From Rhizobiaceae bacterium (GTDB taxonomy: Bacteria > Pseudomonadota > Alphaproteobacteria > Rhizobiales > Rhizobiaceae), in assembly GCA_029212415.1 (NCBI GenBank), contig JARGOF010000006.1, positions 1-51,807 on the forward strand: a DNA stretch of 51,807 nt. Reading direction: 5' to 3'. The position numbers and the translations under genes were made by a program. The notes beneath the pieces were generated by a model. The model had not been told where the DNA came from and ran no database searches. It saw nothing but the letters and a program-made list of their open reading frames with translations. This document shows, piece after piece, positions 1 through 7,229 of the stretch (position 1 is its first letter; each line of letters opens with the position of its first letter).

Positions 1-257
1 AAAAAACTTATATGGCGCCGATGGCAAAAAAATATCCTACTATCAAATCAACGCTGGTTCCAATTTATTTTTGAAAGCATGATGCGCAAAACGGATATGC
101 ATCTGACGCTGGCTCGAGGACATGAAACTGCCGGATGCTTTCAAGGCAATTCTTGCAGCATGCATTGTTGAACACAGGCGAAAGCTGCGGATCAGAAATT
201 GCTTGGAACAGGGATGCATTCCTCAGATATTTTCGGATCGGCTGAGGTCTGTACGGA
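1..257. other. no gene recognised at window start
   Basis: Short overlapping reading frames occur on both strands, but none has a ribosome binding site or a recognisable protein. The stretch is the sequence downstream of the truncated mgtC remnant. Confidence 0.5.
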
Positions 258-461
258 TTATTCCTGATCCATGTGCGCCTGCATCCGTCCGAGTATCCAA
301 AGGACCATAATTGCGAGGAAAGTGGCAATGGCTGCAATCAGCAGAAGACCAAGAACGCCCGCCAGTCCAATCGCGCCCGCCAGCCACATGCCTGCACCCG
401 TCGTTATTCCATGCACCTTGCCGTTGGCAAAAACGATGAAACCAGCAGCCAGAAAGGCGAC
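258..461 (-). pseudogene. C-terminal remnant of an MgtC-family membrane protein
   Basis: Read leftward from 461, the sequence gives about 67 codons ending in a TAA at 258-260. The translation closely matches the last part of the intact MgtC-family protein at 11064-11549: shared segments include FIVFANGKVHG, TTGAGMWLAGA and the closing LGRM. The N-terminal half, with the conserved acidic membrane core, is missing; the sequence runs directly into the 3' end of the SDR gene upstream. No start codon or ribosome binding site fits. This is therefore a truncated paralogue, probably left by recombination with, or deletion of, a second mgtC copy. Its role, if any, is lost. Confidence 0.8.
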
Positions 462-509
462 CCTTTCCTGATCCCGAACCCCCTCGCACCCAAGAAAGCC
501 GTAGGTGTC

Positions 510-1358
510 TTAGCTGGCGACGGGCTCTCCTCCGTTCGGATGAATGACCTGTCCGGTGATATAGCTTGAATCCGCACAGGCCAGGAACAGAAAGGCGGGT
601 GCAACCTCGTTGGGTTGTCCGGCACGGCCCAGGGGTGTGCTCTTGCCGAAAGACTCCACTTTGTCTTTCGGAAAAGTCGAAGGGATAAGCGGGGTCCATA
701 TTGGCCCCGGCGCCACACCATTTACCCGGATGCCTTTGGGAGCGAGCTTGTGGGAAAGAGCACGGATGAAGGACAAGATTGCGCCTTTTGAGGAGGCGTA
801 GTCAATCAGCAGGTCTTGTCCCCGATAGGCCGTCACCGATGTGGTGCAGATGATTGAAGAGCCTTCTTTCAAGTCCGGCAATACGGCCTGGGTGAGAAAG
901 AACTGGCCGAAGATATTGGTCTGGAACGTCTGGCGCAACTGATCCTCGTCAATAGCGTCGACATCCGCCTTGGGATGTTGCTCACCGGCGTTGTTGACGA
1001 CAATGTCAGGGGCTCCGAGGGCCTGTTTTGTCTGCGCCACTATGTCCGTGCAAAAGGCTTTGCTGCCGATATCTCCCTTGACGTATATCGCCTTTTGTCC
1101 CTCCTCTTCGATCATCCCAACTGTGTCGCGCGCATCTTCATCGGAATGCTGATACACAATGGCGACATTTGCGCCTTCCCGTGCGAATAAAATCGATACC
1201 GCGCGTCCGATGCCCGAATCGCCTCCGGTGACAATTGCCGTTTTGTTTGCCAGACGCTTGCTGCCGGCATAGCGTGGCATGCAATCGGGTTTGGGCAGCA
1301 TATCGCGTTCGGTGGCGCCATCATCCTTCTGCCTTGCGTCGCTTGTGGTGTTGTTCAT
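510..1358 (-). CDS. SDR-family NADP-dependent aldehyde reductase (YghA/YhdF type)
   Basis: This 282-residue short-chain dehydrogenase has the glycine-rich cofactor motif TGGDSGIGRA, the NNAG motif and the catalytic YASSK. It has a polar N-terminal extension of about 40 residues ending near a P-K-P-D-C segment, as in the YghA/YhdF branch, which reduces small aldehydes or oxidises alcohols in the cytosol and is often stress-induced. The start at 1358 is chosen because AGGAAAGGAG lies eight bases upstream; the open frame extends further 5' without a site. An EcfG-type promoter lies just upstream, overlapping the 3' end of the cytochrome gene, so it can be expressed separately from the oxidase operon. 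The exact substrate is unknown. Confidence 0.9.
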   Translation of the reverse strand: MNNTTSDARQKDDGATERDMLPKPDCMPRYAGSKRLANKTAIVTGGDSGIGRAVSILFAREGANVAIVYQHSDEDARDTVGMIEEEGQKAIYVKGDIGSKAFCTDIVAQTKQALGAPDIVVNNAGEQHPKADVDAIDEDQLRQTFQTNIFGQFFLTQAVLPDLKEGSSIICTTSVTAYRGQDLLIDYASSKGAILSFIRALSHKLAPKGIRVNGVAPGPIWTPLIPSTFPKDKVESFGKSTPLGRAGQPNEVAPAFLFLACADSSYITGQVIHPNGGEPVAS

Positions 1359-1381
1359 CTGATGTCTCCTTTCCTTCGAAC

Positions 1382-1406
1382 AACGGAAAAGGATCAATAT
1401 TGTTCC
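1382..1406 (-). promoter_or_regulatory. EcfG-type (general stress) promoter for the SDR gene
   Basis: On the minus strand the sequence reads GGAAC (1406-1402), 16 bases, then CGTT (1385-1382). This matches the alphaproteobacterial general-stress sigma consensus exactly. It lies 24 bases before the SDR start codon and just before the stop codon of the upstream cytochrome gene. Confidence 0.65.
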
Positions 1407-1415
1407 CGGCACTGA

Positions 1416-2519
1416 TTACGGGTTGGGTGTTTGCATCGCATACCAGGCGGCCACAGCCTCAATGTCTGCATCTTCAAGCGCGTGGCTGGACTGCCGCATG
1501 ATATTTGCGAAAGGCCCGCCACCTCGTTTTGTATTTGTAGAAAACAGTCGCAACTGTGTTTCGATATAGGTGCGGTACTGGCCTGAAAGCCGCGGGAATT
1601 GCGAACGGCTCTGTGTTCCGGTCCGATCATGGCAGCCTGCACAGGAAGCAACATTGTTGTCCGGCAAACCCCGCATAGCGATGATTTTGCCGCGTTGCAG
1701 TCGTTCTGCTTCCAACGGTTCCTGTGCCGTTGCAAAGGGCTTGCCGACGCTTTGCTGTGCAAAGTATGCAGCAAGTATGGCAAGCGTTTCTCCATCCAGA
1801 CCTGCGGTCGCTTCCTGCATGATGCCACTGAAACGGTGGCCACCTGCATAGGCCTGCAACGCATCATGCAGATAGGCTTCGTCCTGTATGTCGAGACGGG
1901 GAAACGCACCATTGCCATCGCCGCGCCCATCAAGGCCGTGGCAGCGGACACAGTCGGCGAGTGCAGGGTTGGCCGTAACCGAAAGAACACGTTGCCGCCC
2001 GTTGGGTATTTTTTCGGCGCCATAGGCGAGACCGTGGTACCCCTGCGCGTCGAGAGAGGGCATGAATTTCAGAAATGCCACCATCGACCAGACCTCGTCG
2101 TCGCGACCGGGTGCCGGCCATGCCGGCATGCCGGTAAATTTGACGCCATGTTTGACGATCCAGAACAGATCTGCCGCCGTCCATTGATCGACCTGGTCGA
2201 GGAGATCGGGCGGCTCAGGTGTCATGGCGCGCACAACGGCACCGCGCGGTGCACCGGGGCTGCCGTGGCAGGGGGCGCATCCGGTTTCAAAATGCGCCGC
2301 ACCACGGCGGATCATGGCTTCACTGGCAAAATCCTCTGGAGGAAGCGTGTCGGCGCGGAACTGGACCGACCGGCGCATGGCGGTATGCAGAAGCCAATCC
2401 GTCAATGCCCAATGTCCTGTGCTTGCTCCGACATTGATGAGACCCAGCCAGAAAACGCCGGCGCCACACATAGCGGCGACTCCCAGACCAATGACGATAT
2501 GGCGCATGGACATTTTCAT
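1416..2519 (-). CDS. membrane-anchored tri-haem cytochrome c
   Basis: The 367-residue protein has an N-terminal membrane anchor or signal (about residues 7-30) and three c-type haem sites: CAPCH (81-85), CVRCH (190-194) and CAGCH (293-297). Residues after the second and third sites resemble class I cytochrome c domains. It would carry electrons on the periplasmic side, probably to the neighbouring caa3 oxidase or from an alcohol/sugar dehydrogenase; three-haem subunits of this size also accompany quinoprotein or flavin dehydrogenases. The ATG at 2519 shares its A with the TGA of ctaG (TGATG), so it is translationally coupled. The open frame extends about 98 codons 5', but that part is antisense to ctaG and is rejected. 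Confidence 0.88.
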   Translation of the reverse strand: MKMSMRHIVIGLGVAAMCGAGVFWLGLINVGASTGHWALTDWLLHTAMRRSVQFRADTLPPEDFASEAMIRRGAAHFETGCAPCHGSPGAPRGAVVRAMTPEPPDLLDQVDQWTAADLFWIVKHGVKFTGMPAWPAPGRDDEVWSMVAFLKFMPSLDAQGYHGLAYGAEKIPNGRQRVLSVTANPALADCVRCHGLDGRGDGNGAFPRLDIQDEAYLHDALQAYAGGHRFSGIMQEATAGLDGETLAILAAYFAQQSVGKPFATAQEPLEAERLQRGKIIAMRGLPDNNVASCAGCHDRTGTQSRSQFPRLSGQYRTYIETQLRLFSTNTKRGGGPFANIMRQSSHALEDADIEAVAAWYAMQTPNP

Positions 2520-3151
2520 CAGGCGTTCTCCTGTTTTGTTGCCGGTTCCTGGAGCGCCTTTCCGACGAGAACAAGTCCTGCAGCAAGATAAATCAAGCCA
2601 CCCAATCCCAGCATCAACAGGCCGCCAAGCTGCTGGTCGACAATGATCGTCAGGCCAAACGGCGGGCGTGCCGGTGGTACGGCGCAGATGGGATTTTGCA
2701 TCAGCCCGATCAGCACGCCGAGCATGGTCATGTGCATGGAGGTGAACAGCAAGGCCGCCGCACCTGCAAGAAAGCGCGAGGGGCCCGAACTGCCCGCCAA
2801 GGCGGTCAGCCACAGAAAAAGTCCCACCACCAGAAACGAAAATTGCTCGACGGTTCGTGTCAAAGAGCTGGTTCGCGCCGCCTCGTGCGCCAGGGGGGTA
2901 TGCCAGCCCCAGATGACCACCAGATCAAGCAGGCTTGCGGCAATCGGAAAGGCAAACAGCATTGCTGCCCATCTCCATCGCGTGAAAAGCGGCAACAGAC
3001 CATAGGCCAACAAGGGAGCGGCAACGGCCACGACCCCCATATGCATGAGCATATGGGCAGCAAAACTTCCCCGCGCCAAAAGGGGCAGGGGGCCGGCCCA
3101 TACAAGGAACAGCACGAAGATCCCGGCAATCACGGCCATCCTGTGCCTCAT
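2519..3151 (-). CDS. ctaG: CtaG (Caa3-type) cytochrome c oxidase assembly protein
   Basis: A 210-residue integral membrane protein with about six hydrophobic segments and the histidine-rich membrane pattern of the CtaG_caa3 family (AAHMLMHM near the N-terminus; TSMHMTMLG in the later part). The family assembles copper-containing caa3 oxidases and is distinct from the Cox11-type CtaG. The ATG at 3151 overlaps the stop of the upstream gene as ATGA; a TTG two codons earlier is less likely. It is the fourth gene of the leftward oxidase operon and overlaps the cytochrome gene by one base. The clustering with coxB and coxAC supports the call. Confidence 0.88.
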   Translation of the reverse strand: MRHRMAVIAGIFVLFLVWAGPLPLLARGSFAAHMLMHMGVVAVAAPLLAYGLLPLFTRWRWAAMLFAFPIAASLLDLVVIWGWHTPLAHEAARTSSLTRTVEQFSFLVVGLFLWLTALAGSSGPSRFLAGAAALLFTSMHMTMLGVLIGLMQNPICAVPPARPPFGLTIIVDQQLGGLLMLGLGGLIYLAAGLVLVGKALQEPATKQENA

Positions 3152-3552
3152 CTGCAAACCTCCAGCACGAGAGCGGGAAATGCCGCATACAATATCGCCA
3201 CACCAGAAAGAACGCAGAGCATCAGGGCAACGTGAGACAGAAAGCGATGCCGCTCTTCAGGTGTATTGCCCGCGTAGTTGTAATCATCGTTGACCGAAGA
3301 CAGGCCACGAACCTTCCATAGCGAAATAAAGACCGCTGCCAGGCCTGCAAGTGCAATGAATGTGGCCGTACCGACGATCAGGCGGACCGGTAGCAGATCA
3401 GCCATTCGCCCTGCCTTTTCGCAATAGATTGCCGCTGCCACGTAACAGACAAGAAAGTGCACAGCCCAGATGGTCGGGGCAAGAATGACCCTCCAAAGGT
3501 CGGTGCCTTCTCCTGTTTCGCGTTTGACTTCCTTCTGCAGATGGTCGGTCAT
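3148..3552 (-). CDS. small membrane protein of the caa3 oxidase operon
   Basis: A 134-residue protein with three predicted membrane segments (roughly residues 22-43, 60-80 and 105-128). It has no motif that I can name. The position between the CoxA-CoxC fusion and ctaG, overlapping both genes by ATGA junctions, indicates tight co-translation and a role as an accessory or subunit IV-like part of the oxidase. Comparable small membrane genes occur at this place in other caa3 clusters, but I cannot assign it to a defined family from sequence alone. Confidence 0.8.
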   Translation of the reverse strand: MTDHLQKEVKRETGEGTDLWRVILAPTIWAVHFLVCYVAAAIYCEKAGRMADLLPVRLIVGTATFIALAGLAAVFISLWKVRGLSSVNDDYNYAGNTPEERHRFLSHVALMLCVLSGVAILYAAFPALVLEVCR

Positions 3553-6083
3553 GAGACGAGCGGAAAGCCTCCTATGACAAGTGTTGTGGCGAAGGCGGTG
3601 AAGGCCATGAAGTGCCAGTAAAGTGCAACATTCCAGATGTCGGTATCGTATTTAGGTGTCAGCCGGCCAGCAAAGCTGGCCGCGAGACAATAAAGCTGCA
3701 TGATCACGCCTGCGGCGGCATGCGCGCCTGTCCATAGAACCAGCGCCCAGACAATGGCCGGATAGGCATGCGCAGTCGGATCCATCCTGTGGGCCAGCGG
3801 ACCCATCACAAGTGCGCCGATGCCGGCCAGCGCCAGCAAAACCGCTGCAAGCAAAGCCATGCGAAAAAGCAACATATCGCCGCGCGCGTTCCACAGGCGC
3901 GCGCCATAGGTCAGCACCCAGGATCCGCATAACAACAGACCGGCCGCCAGTGGCCATGTCCACCCCGGACCGTCAATGTCCGGCGGCGGGAATTGATCGT
4001 GCACTGTCCAGAAGAAAAAATACCCGAAGATCAGGCCCAGAAAGGCCGTCAGGTCGCCCGTCATGGTAATGAACATTGCCCACCAGCCCGTGGCGCGCGG
4101 TCCCGAAATGTAAAGCGGCGCCGTCATCCCCATCCCGATGGCCTTTTCATCCTTTTCGGGATGTTCGCCGGTGCCTGTCCAAAGCCAGTAAACAATAGAG
4201 CACAGCGTCAACAGGCCGGAGATGAAGGTTGCGGTCCACCAATGATAGGTGGCGAAAATAAAGACGCCGGCCAGGCACAGGGCCGTCGCAAGCGTTATCC
4301 AGGTCGGTCCGGCAACGCGCATGCATTGTACAGGCTGCGCATCCAGCACCGAGGTGACCAGAGCTTCGCGTCGTCCTTCTTCGGCATCGGGCAGATAGAA
4401 ACGACCCTCGTCATACCTACGCATGAAACTGTGATCATCCCAGGCCGGATATCGGCTTTCGATATGCGGAATTGTGCGGGCGCCCCACGCCCCTGGCGGC
4501 AGTTCGAGCGCCCATTCCACGGTTCCGGCTTTCCAGGGATTCCGCGATGCCTTTTCTGCATGGCTTTTTGGTCGCAGTGCGTCGAAGACAAAGACCAGAA
4601 AGCCGGCTGCAAAAACAAACGCGCCGATTGTCGAAACGAGGTTCAATGTGTTCCAGCCCAGATCTCCCGGGTAGGTAAAAACGCGCCGCGGCATGCCGAG
4701 CATGCCCGTCAGATGCATGGGCAGGAAGCAGATGTTGAAGCCGGCGAACATCAGCCAGAAGGCCCATACGCCAAGGCGCCGTGACATCATGTAGCCGGTC
4801 ATGAGGGGGTAATAGTAATAAATGCCTGCCACCAGCGGAAACAACATGCCTCCGAAGAGTGTATAATGCAGGTGGGCGACGATGAAATAACTGTCATGCG
4901 CCTGAAAATCGAAGGGCGCAACGGCAACCATCACCCCGGTCAGACCGCCGGCAACAAAGATGGCCAAGGCCCCCAAAGCAAACAGCATGGGCACGGAGCG
5001 CACCACCTTGCCGAGCATCAAAGTGGCAATGAATACGAAGATCTGAATGCCCGTAGGGATGGCGACGGCTTCCGAGGCCGCTGAGAAGAAACCCAGTGAA
5101 ATCGAGGGCAGGCCGGTTGCGAACATGTGATGGACCCAGAGGCCGAAACTCAGGAACCCGGTTCCCAGCGCTGAAAGCACAATCCACGAGTAACCGGCAA
5201 TCGGGCGTCCGGCGAAAGTCGGCACGATCATGGCCAGCAGCGCGATGGACGGCAGGAAGATGATGTAGACTTCCGGATGTCCGAAAATCCAGAACAGATG
5301 CTGCCAGAGCAACGGATCACCGCCGCGTTCGGGGTCGAAAAACGGCCAGTCGAACGCCCGTTCCATCTCGAAAAGAAAATCACCGGCAATCAGCGGCGGG
5401 AAGGCAAACAGGATCATGCCGCCGACAATCAGCACATACCATCCGTAAAGGGGTGTCAGGTTGATATGCATGCCCGGCGGGCGACATTTGAGAACCCCGA
5501 CGATGAGTTCCACGGCAGCGGCAATGGAAGCGACCTCGATAAATGATAACCCCAGAAGCCAGATGTCAGCGCCGATCCCCCCCTGTTTGGTGGTCAATGG
5601 GGGATACATGAACCAGCCGCCCGACGGTGCTGCGTTGAAGAAAATGGACCCGCAGACGAAAACACCGCCAATCAGGAAACACCAGTAACCAAACGCGGAA
5701 AGGCGCGGGAAGGGAAGGTCGCGTGTGCCCAGCAAGGCGGGCAGGATGAGAATGGCGACGGCCTCGAATATCGGCACGGCAAACAGGAACATCATCGCCG
5801 TTCCGTGAAGCGTGAACACCTGATTGTAGGTCTCGGCGGATAGAAACTCATTATCAGGCACAGCGAGCTGTGTACGAATCAACAGTCCGAGCACGCCGGC
5901 AAACAGCATGAAACCGAACGCCGTGACAATGTACCAGATGCCGACTTCGCTGTTATTGACGGACGACCAGTAACGCCAACCACCAGGTGTCTCCCAGGCT
6001 TTTGAAAGGCGTGCTTCTTGCGCAGCACGGATCCATGGATCGTCCTGGTCGGGGCCGTGTCGATGGGCCATCTCGTTTTTCAT
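3549..6083 (-). CDS. caa3-type cytochrome c oxidase, fused subunits I and III
   Basis: An 844-residue membrane protein. Residues about 40-560 are subunit I and the rest, from about 590, subunit III. Haem and copper ligands are present: H93 and H406 (low-spin haem), H404 (high-spin haem), H269 with Y273 in GHPEVY, and H318-H319 (CuB). E271 of GHPEVY and D122 (in RDLPFPR) mark an A1-type D-channel, although the usual Asn seven residues after D122 is Ser129. The K-channel lysine of the conserved PTGIK motif is Gln347 (codon 5045-5043). MPRR is present. The product reduces oxygen and pumps protons in the inner membrane. GAGG precedes the ATG at 6083. coxB lies 10 bases upstream and the downstream gene overlaps by ATGA. 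Confidence 0.95.
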   Translation of the reverse strand: MKNEMAHRHGPDQDDPWIRAAQEARLSKAWETPGGWRYWSSVNNSEVGIWYIVTAFGFMLFAGVLGLLIRTQLAVPDNEFLSAETYNQVFTLHGTAMMFLFAVPIFEAVAILILPALLGTRDLPFPRLSAFGYWCFLIGGVFVCGSIFFNAAPSGGWFMYPPLTTKQGGIGADIWLLGLSFIEVASIAAAVELIVGVLKCRPPGMHINLTPLYGWYVLIVGGMILFAFPPLIAGDFLFEMERAFDWPFFDPERGGDPLLWQHLFWIFGHPEVYIIFLPSIALLAMIVPTFAGRPIAGYSWIVLSALGTGFLSFGLWVHHMFATGLPSISLGFFSAASEAVAIPTGIQIFVFIATLMLGKVVRSVPMLFALGALAIFVAGGLTGVMVAVAPFDFQAHDSYFIVAHLHYTLFGGMLFPLVAGIYYYYPLMTGYMMSRRLGVWAFWLMFAGFNICFLPMHLTGMLGMPRRVFTYPGDLGWNTLNLVSTIGAFVFAAGFLVFVFDALRPKSHAEKASRNPWKAGTVEWALELPPGAWGARTIPHIESRYPAWDDHSFMRRYDEGRFYLPDAEEGRREALVTSVLDAQPVQCMRVAGPTWITLATALCLAGVFIFATYHWWTATFISGLLTLCSIVYWLWTGTGEHPEKDEKAIGMGMTAPLYISGPRATGWWAMFITMTGDLTAFLGLIFGYFFFWTVHDQFPPPDIDGPGWTWPLAAGLLLCGSWVLTYGARLWNARGDMLLFRMALLAAVLLALAGIGALVMGPLAHRMDPTAHAYPAIVWALVLWTGAHAAAGVIMQLYCLAASFAGRLTPKYDTDIWNVALYWHFMAFTAFATTLVIGGFPLVS

Positions 6084-6093
6084 CGCTGAAGCC

Positions 6094-7095
6094 TCAATTC
6101 AGGTTTGACAAAAACCGCGCAATTGCCGCTATATCCTCAGGCGGCAAGGCTCGATAGGCGGGCATCTGGACGGCAGGTTTCATCTGTGCGGGATCGGTAA
6201 TCCAGCGTGCGAGATTCTTTGGGGTGTTTTCAGCGATCCCGGCGCCGATCGTTCTGCGACTGCCGATGTGGCTGAGATCCGGTCCCACCGATCCGATCTC
6301 CGTCAAACCCCTGATCCGGTGACAGGCCGCACAGCCGGATGACAGGAAGATTTTTCTTCCCGGGTCATCGGTCCCTATGTTTGGGTCGGAGGTTCGGTCT
6401 TCCAGCCATGCGTTGAATTCTTTCGGCTCATGCACGACGACGGCAAAGGCCATTTTTGCGTGAGATGTGCCGCAATATTCCGCGCAAACGCCGCGATAAA
6501 CGCCTGGCCTTGTTGCCTCCAGAAGCAGGCGCGTGGTGCGACCGGGGATCATATCCAGCTTGCCGCCAATCGAAGGTATCCAGAACGAATGTATGACATC
6601 AGCGCTGGTCAGAACGAACTCGACCGCCTGTCCGGCCGGCAAGTGAATCTCGTTGGCGGAGATAACGGGTTCAATTTGGTCCGGCGCCCTGTAGGCAACC
6701 CGCCACCACCATTGCTCACCGTGCACGTGAATCTGCAGCCGGTCGGGTTCAGATTGCCAGTTTGGCAGCAAGCGCAGCCCAAAGATCAGCAAAATGCCCA
6801 ATATGACGGTTGGAAACACAACGCCACCGCCGACGATCAGGATGTTTGGAGTGAGCCGTGTCGGATTTTTGAACAGACCCAAAGTTGCAGCGAGAGCCGT
6901 GCCGAGAACCAGCGCCCAGATAATCGAGACACCCGCAGTCATGACCCAGAAGAGATTGGAAATCTGCTCGGCATCATGCCCGGCAGGCGCCAGAGCCGAT
7001 TGGCGACCGACGCAGCCTGATAGTAGCAAGCCCATGGCGGCGATCGGCAGGCATGGCCCGAAGGATATGGTAATTTCGGGTTTTGTATCGTGCAC
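6094..7095 (-). CDS. coxB: caa3-type cytochrome c oxidase subunit II with fused cytochrome c
   Basis: About 333 residues. The N-terminus is a lipoprotein signal with lipobox LLLSGC. Two membrane hairpins follow, then the CuA cupredoxin domain (HSFW, then CAEYCGTSHAKM with the two Cys, Glu, His and Met ligands), then a C-terminal cytochrome c domain with CAACH and a later Met-Pro haem ligand region. It accepts electrons from cytochrome c or directly through its own haem and passes them to subunit I. No ATG fits the signal peptide: GTG at 7095, five bases after GGGGG, is preferred, with TTG at 7107 as the alternative. It is the first gene of the leftward operon and is divergent from the gcd pseudogene. 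Confidence 0.92.
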   Translation of the reverse strand: MHDTKPEITISFGPCLPIAAMGLLLSGCVGRQSALAPAGHDAEQISNLFWVMTAGVSIIWALVLGTALAATLGLFKNPTRLTPNILIVGGGVVFPTVILGILLIFGLRLLPNWQSEPDRLQIHVHGEQWWWRVAYRAPDQIEPVISANEIHLPAGQAVEFVLTSADVIHSFWIPSIGGKLDMIPGRTTRLLLEATRPGVYRGVCAEYCGTSHAKMAFAVVVHEPKEFNAWLEDRTSDPNIGTDDPGRKIFLSSGCAACHRIRGLTEIGSVGPDLSHIGSRRTIGAGIAENTPKNLARWITDPAQMKPAVQMPAYRALPPEDIAAIARFLSNLN

Positions 7096-7129
7096 ACGTT
7101 CCCCCAAAGCGCCGGTCAGTCAATTTTCA

Positions 7130-7154
7130 AACACGTTGAATTGGGATTGGTTCC
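7130..7154 (-). promoter_or_regulatory. EcfG-like promoter for the caa3 oxidase operon
   Basis: The minus strand reads GGAAC (7154-7150), 16 bases, TGTT (7133-7130). This has a perfect -35 element and one mismatch from the CGTT -10 element. It lies about 35 bases before the likely coxB start. It is weaker than the other sites but has the same spacing. Confidence 0.4.
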
Positions 7155-7174
7155 AAAAAAAATTGGGGTCGGCT

Positions 7175-7199
7175 GGAACTCTCCTGGATTGTCATCGTT
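7175..7199 (+). promoter_or_regulatory. EcfG-type promoter for the glucose dehydrogenase (pseudo)gene
   Basis: GGAAC (7175-7179), 16 bases, CGTT (7196-7199): an exact match to the general-stress sigma consensus, 30 bases before the gcd start codon, in the intergenic space shared with coxB. Confidence 0.62.
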
Positions 7200-7229
7200 G
7201 AAAAAGAGAAGCAATGAAGGATCCTGATC

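Noticed and set aside
1599-2591. 330-codon plus-strand frame opposite the cytochrome c gene
   Set aside because: It is antisense to the gene with three CxxCH sites and has no ribosome binding site.
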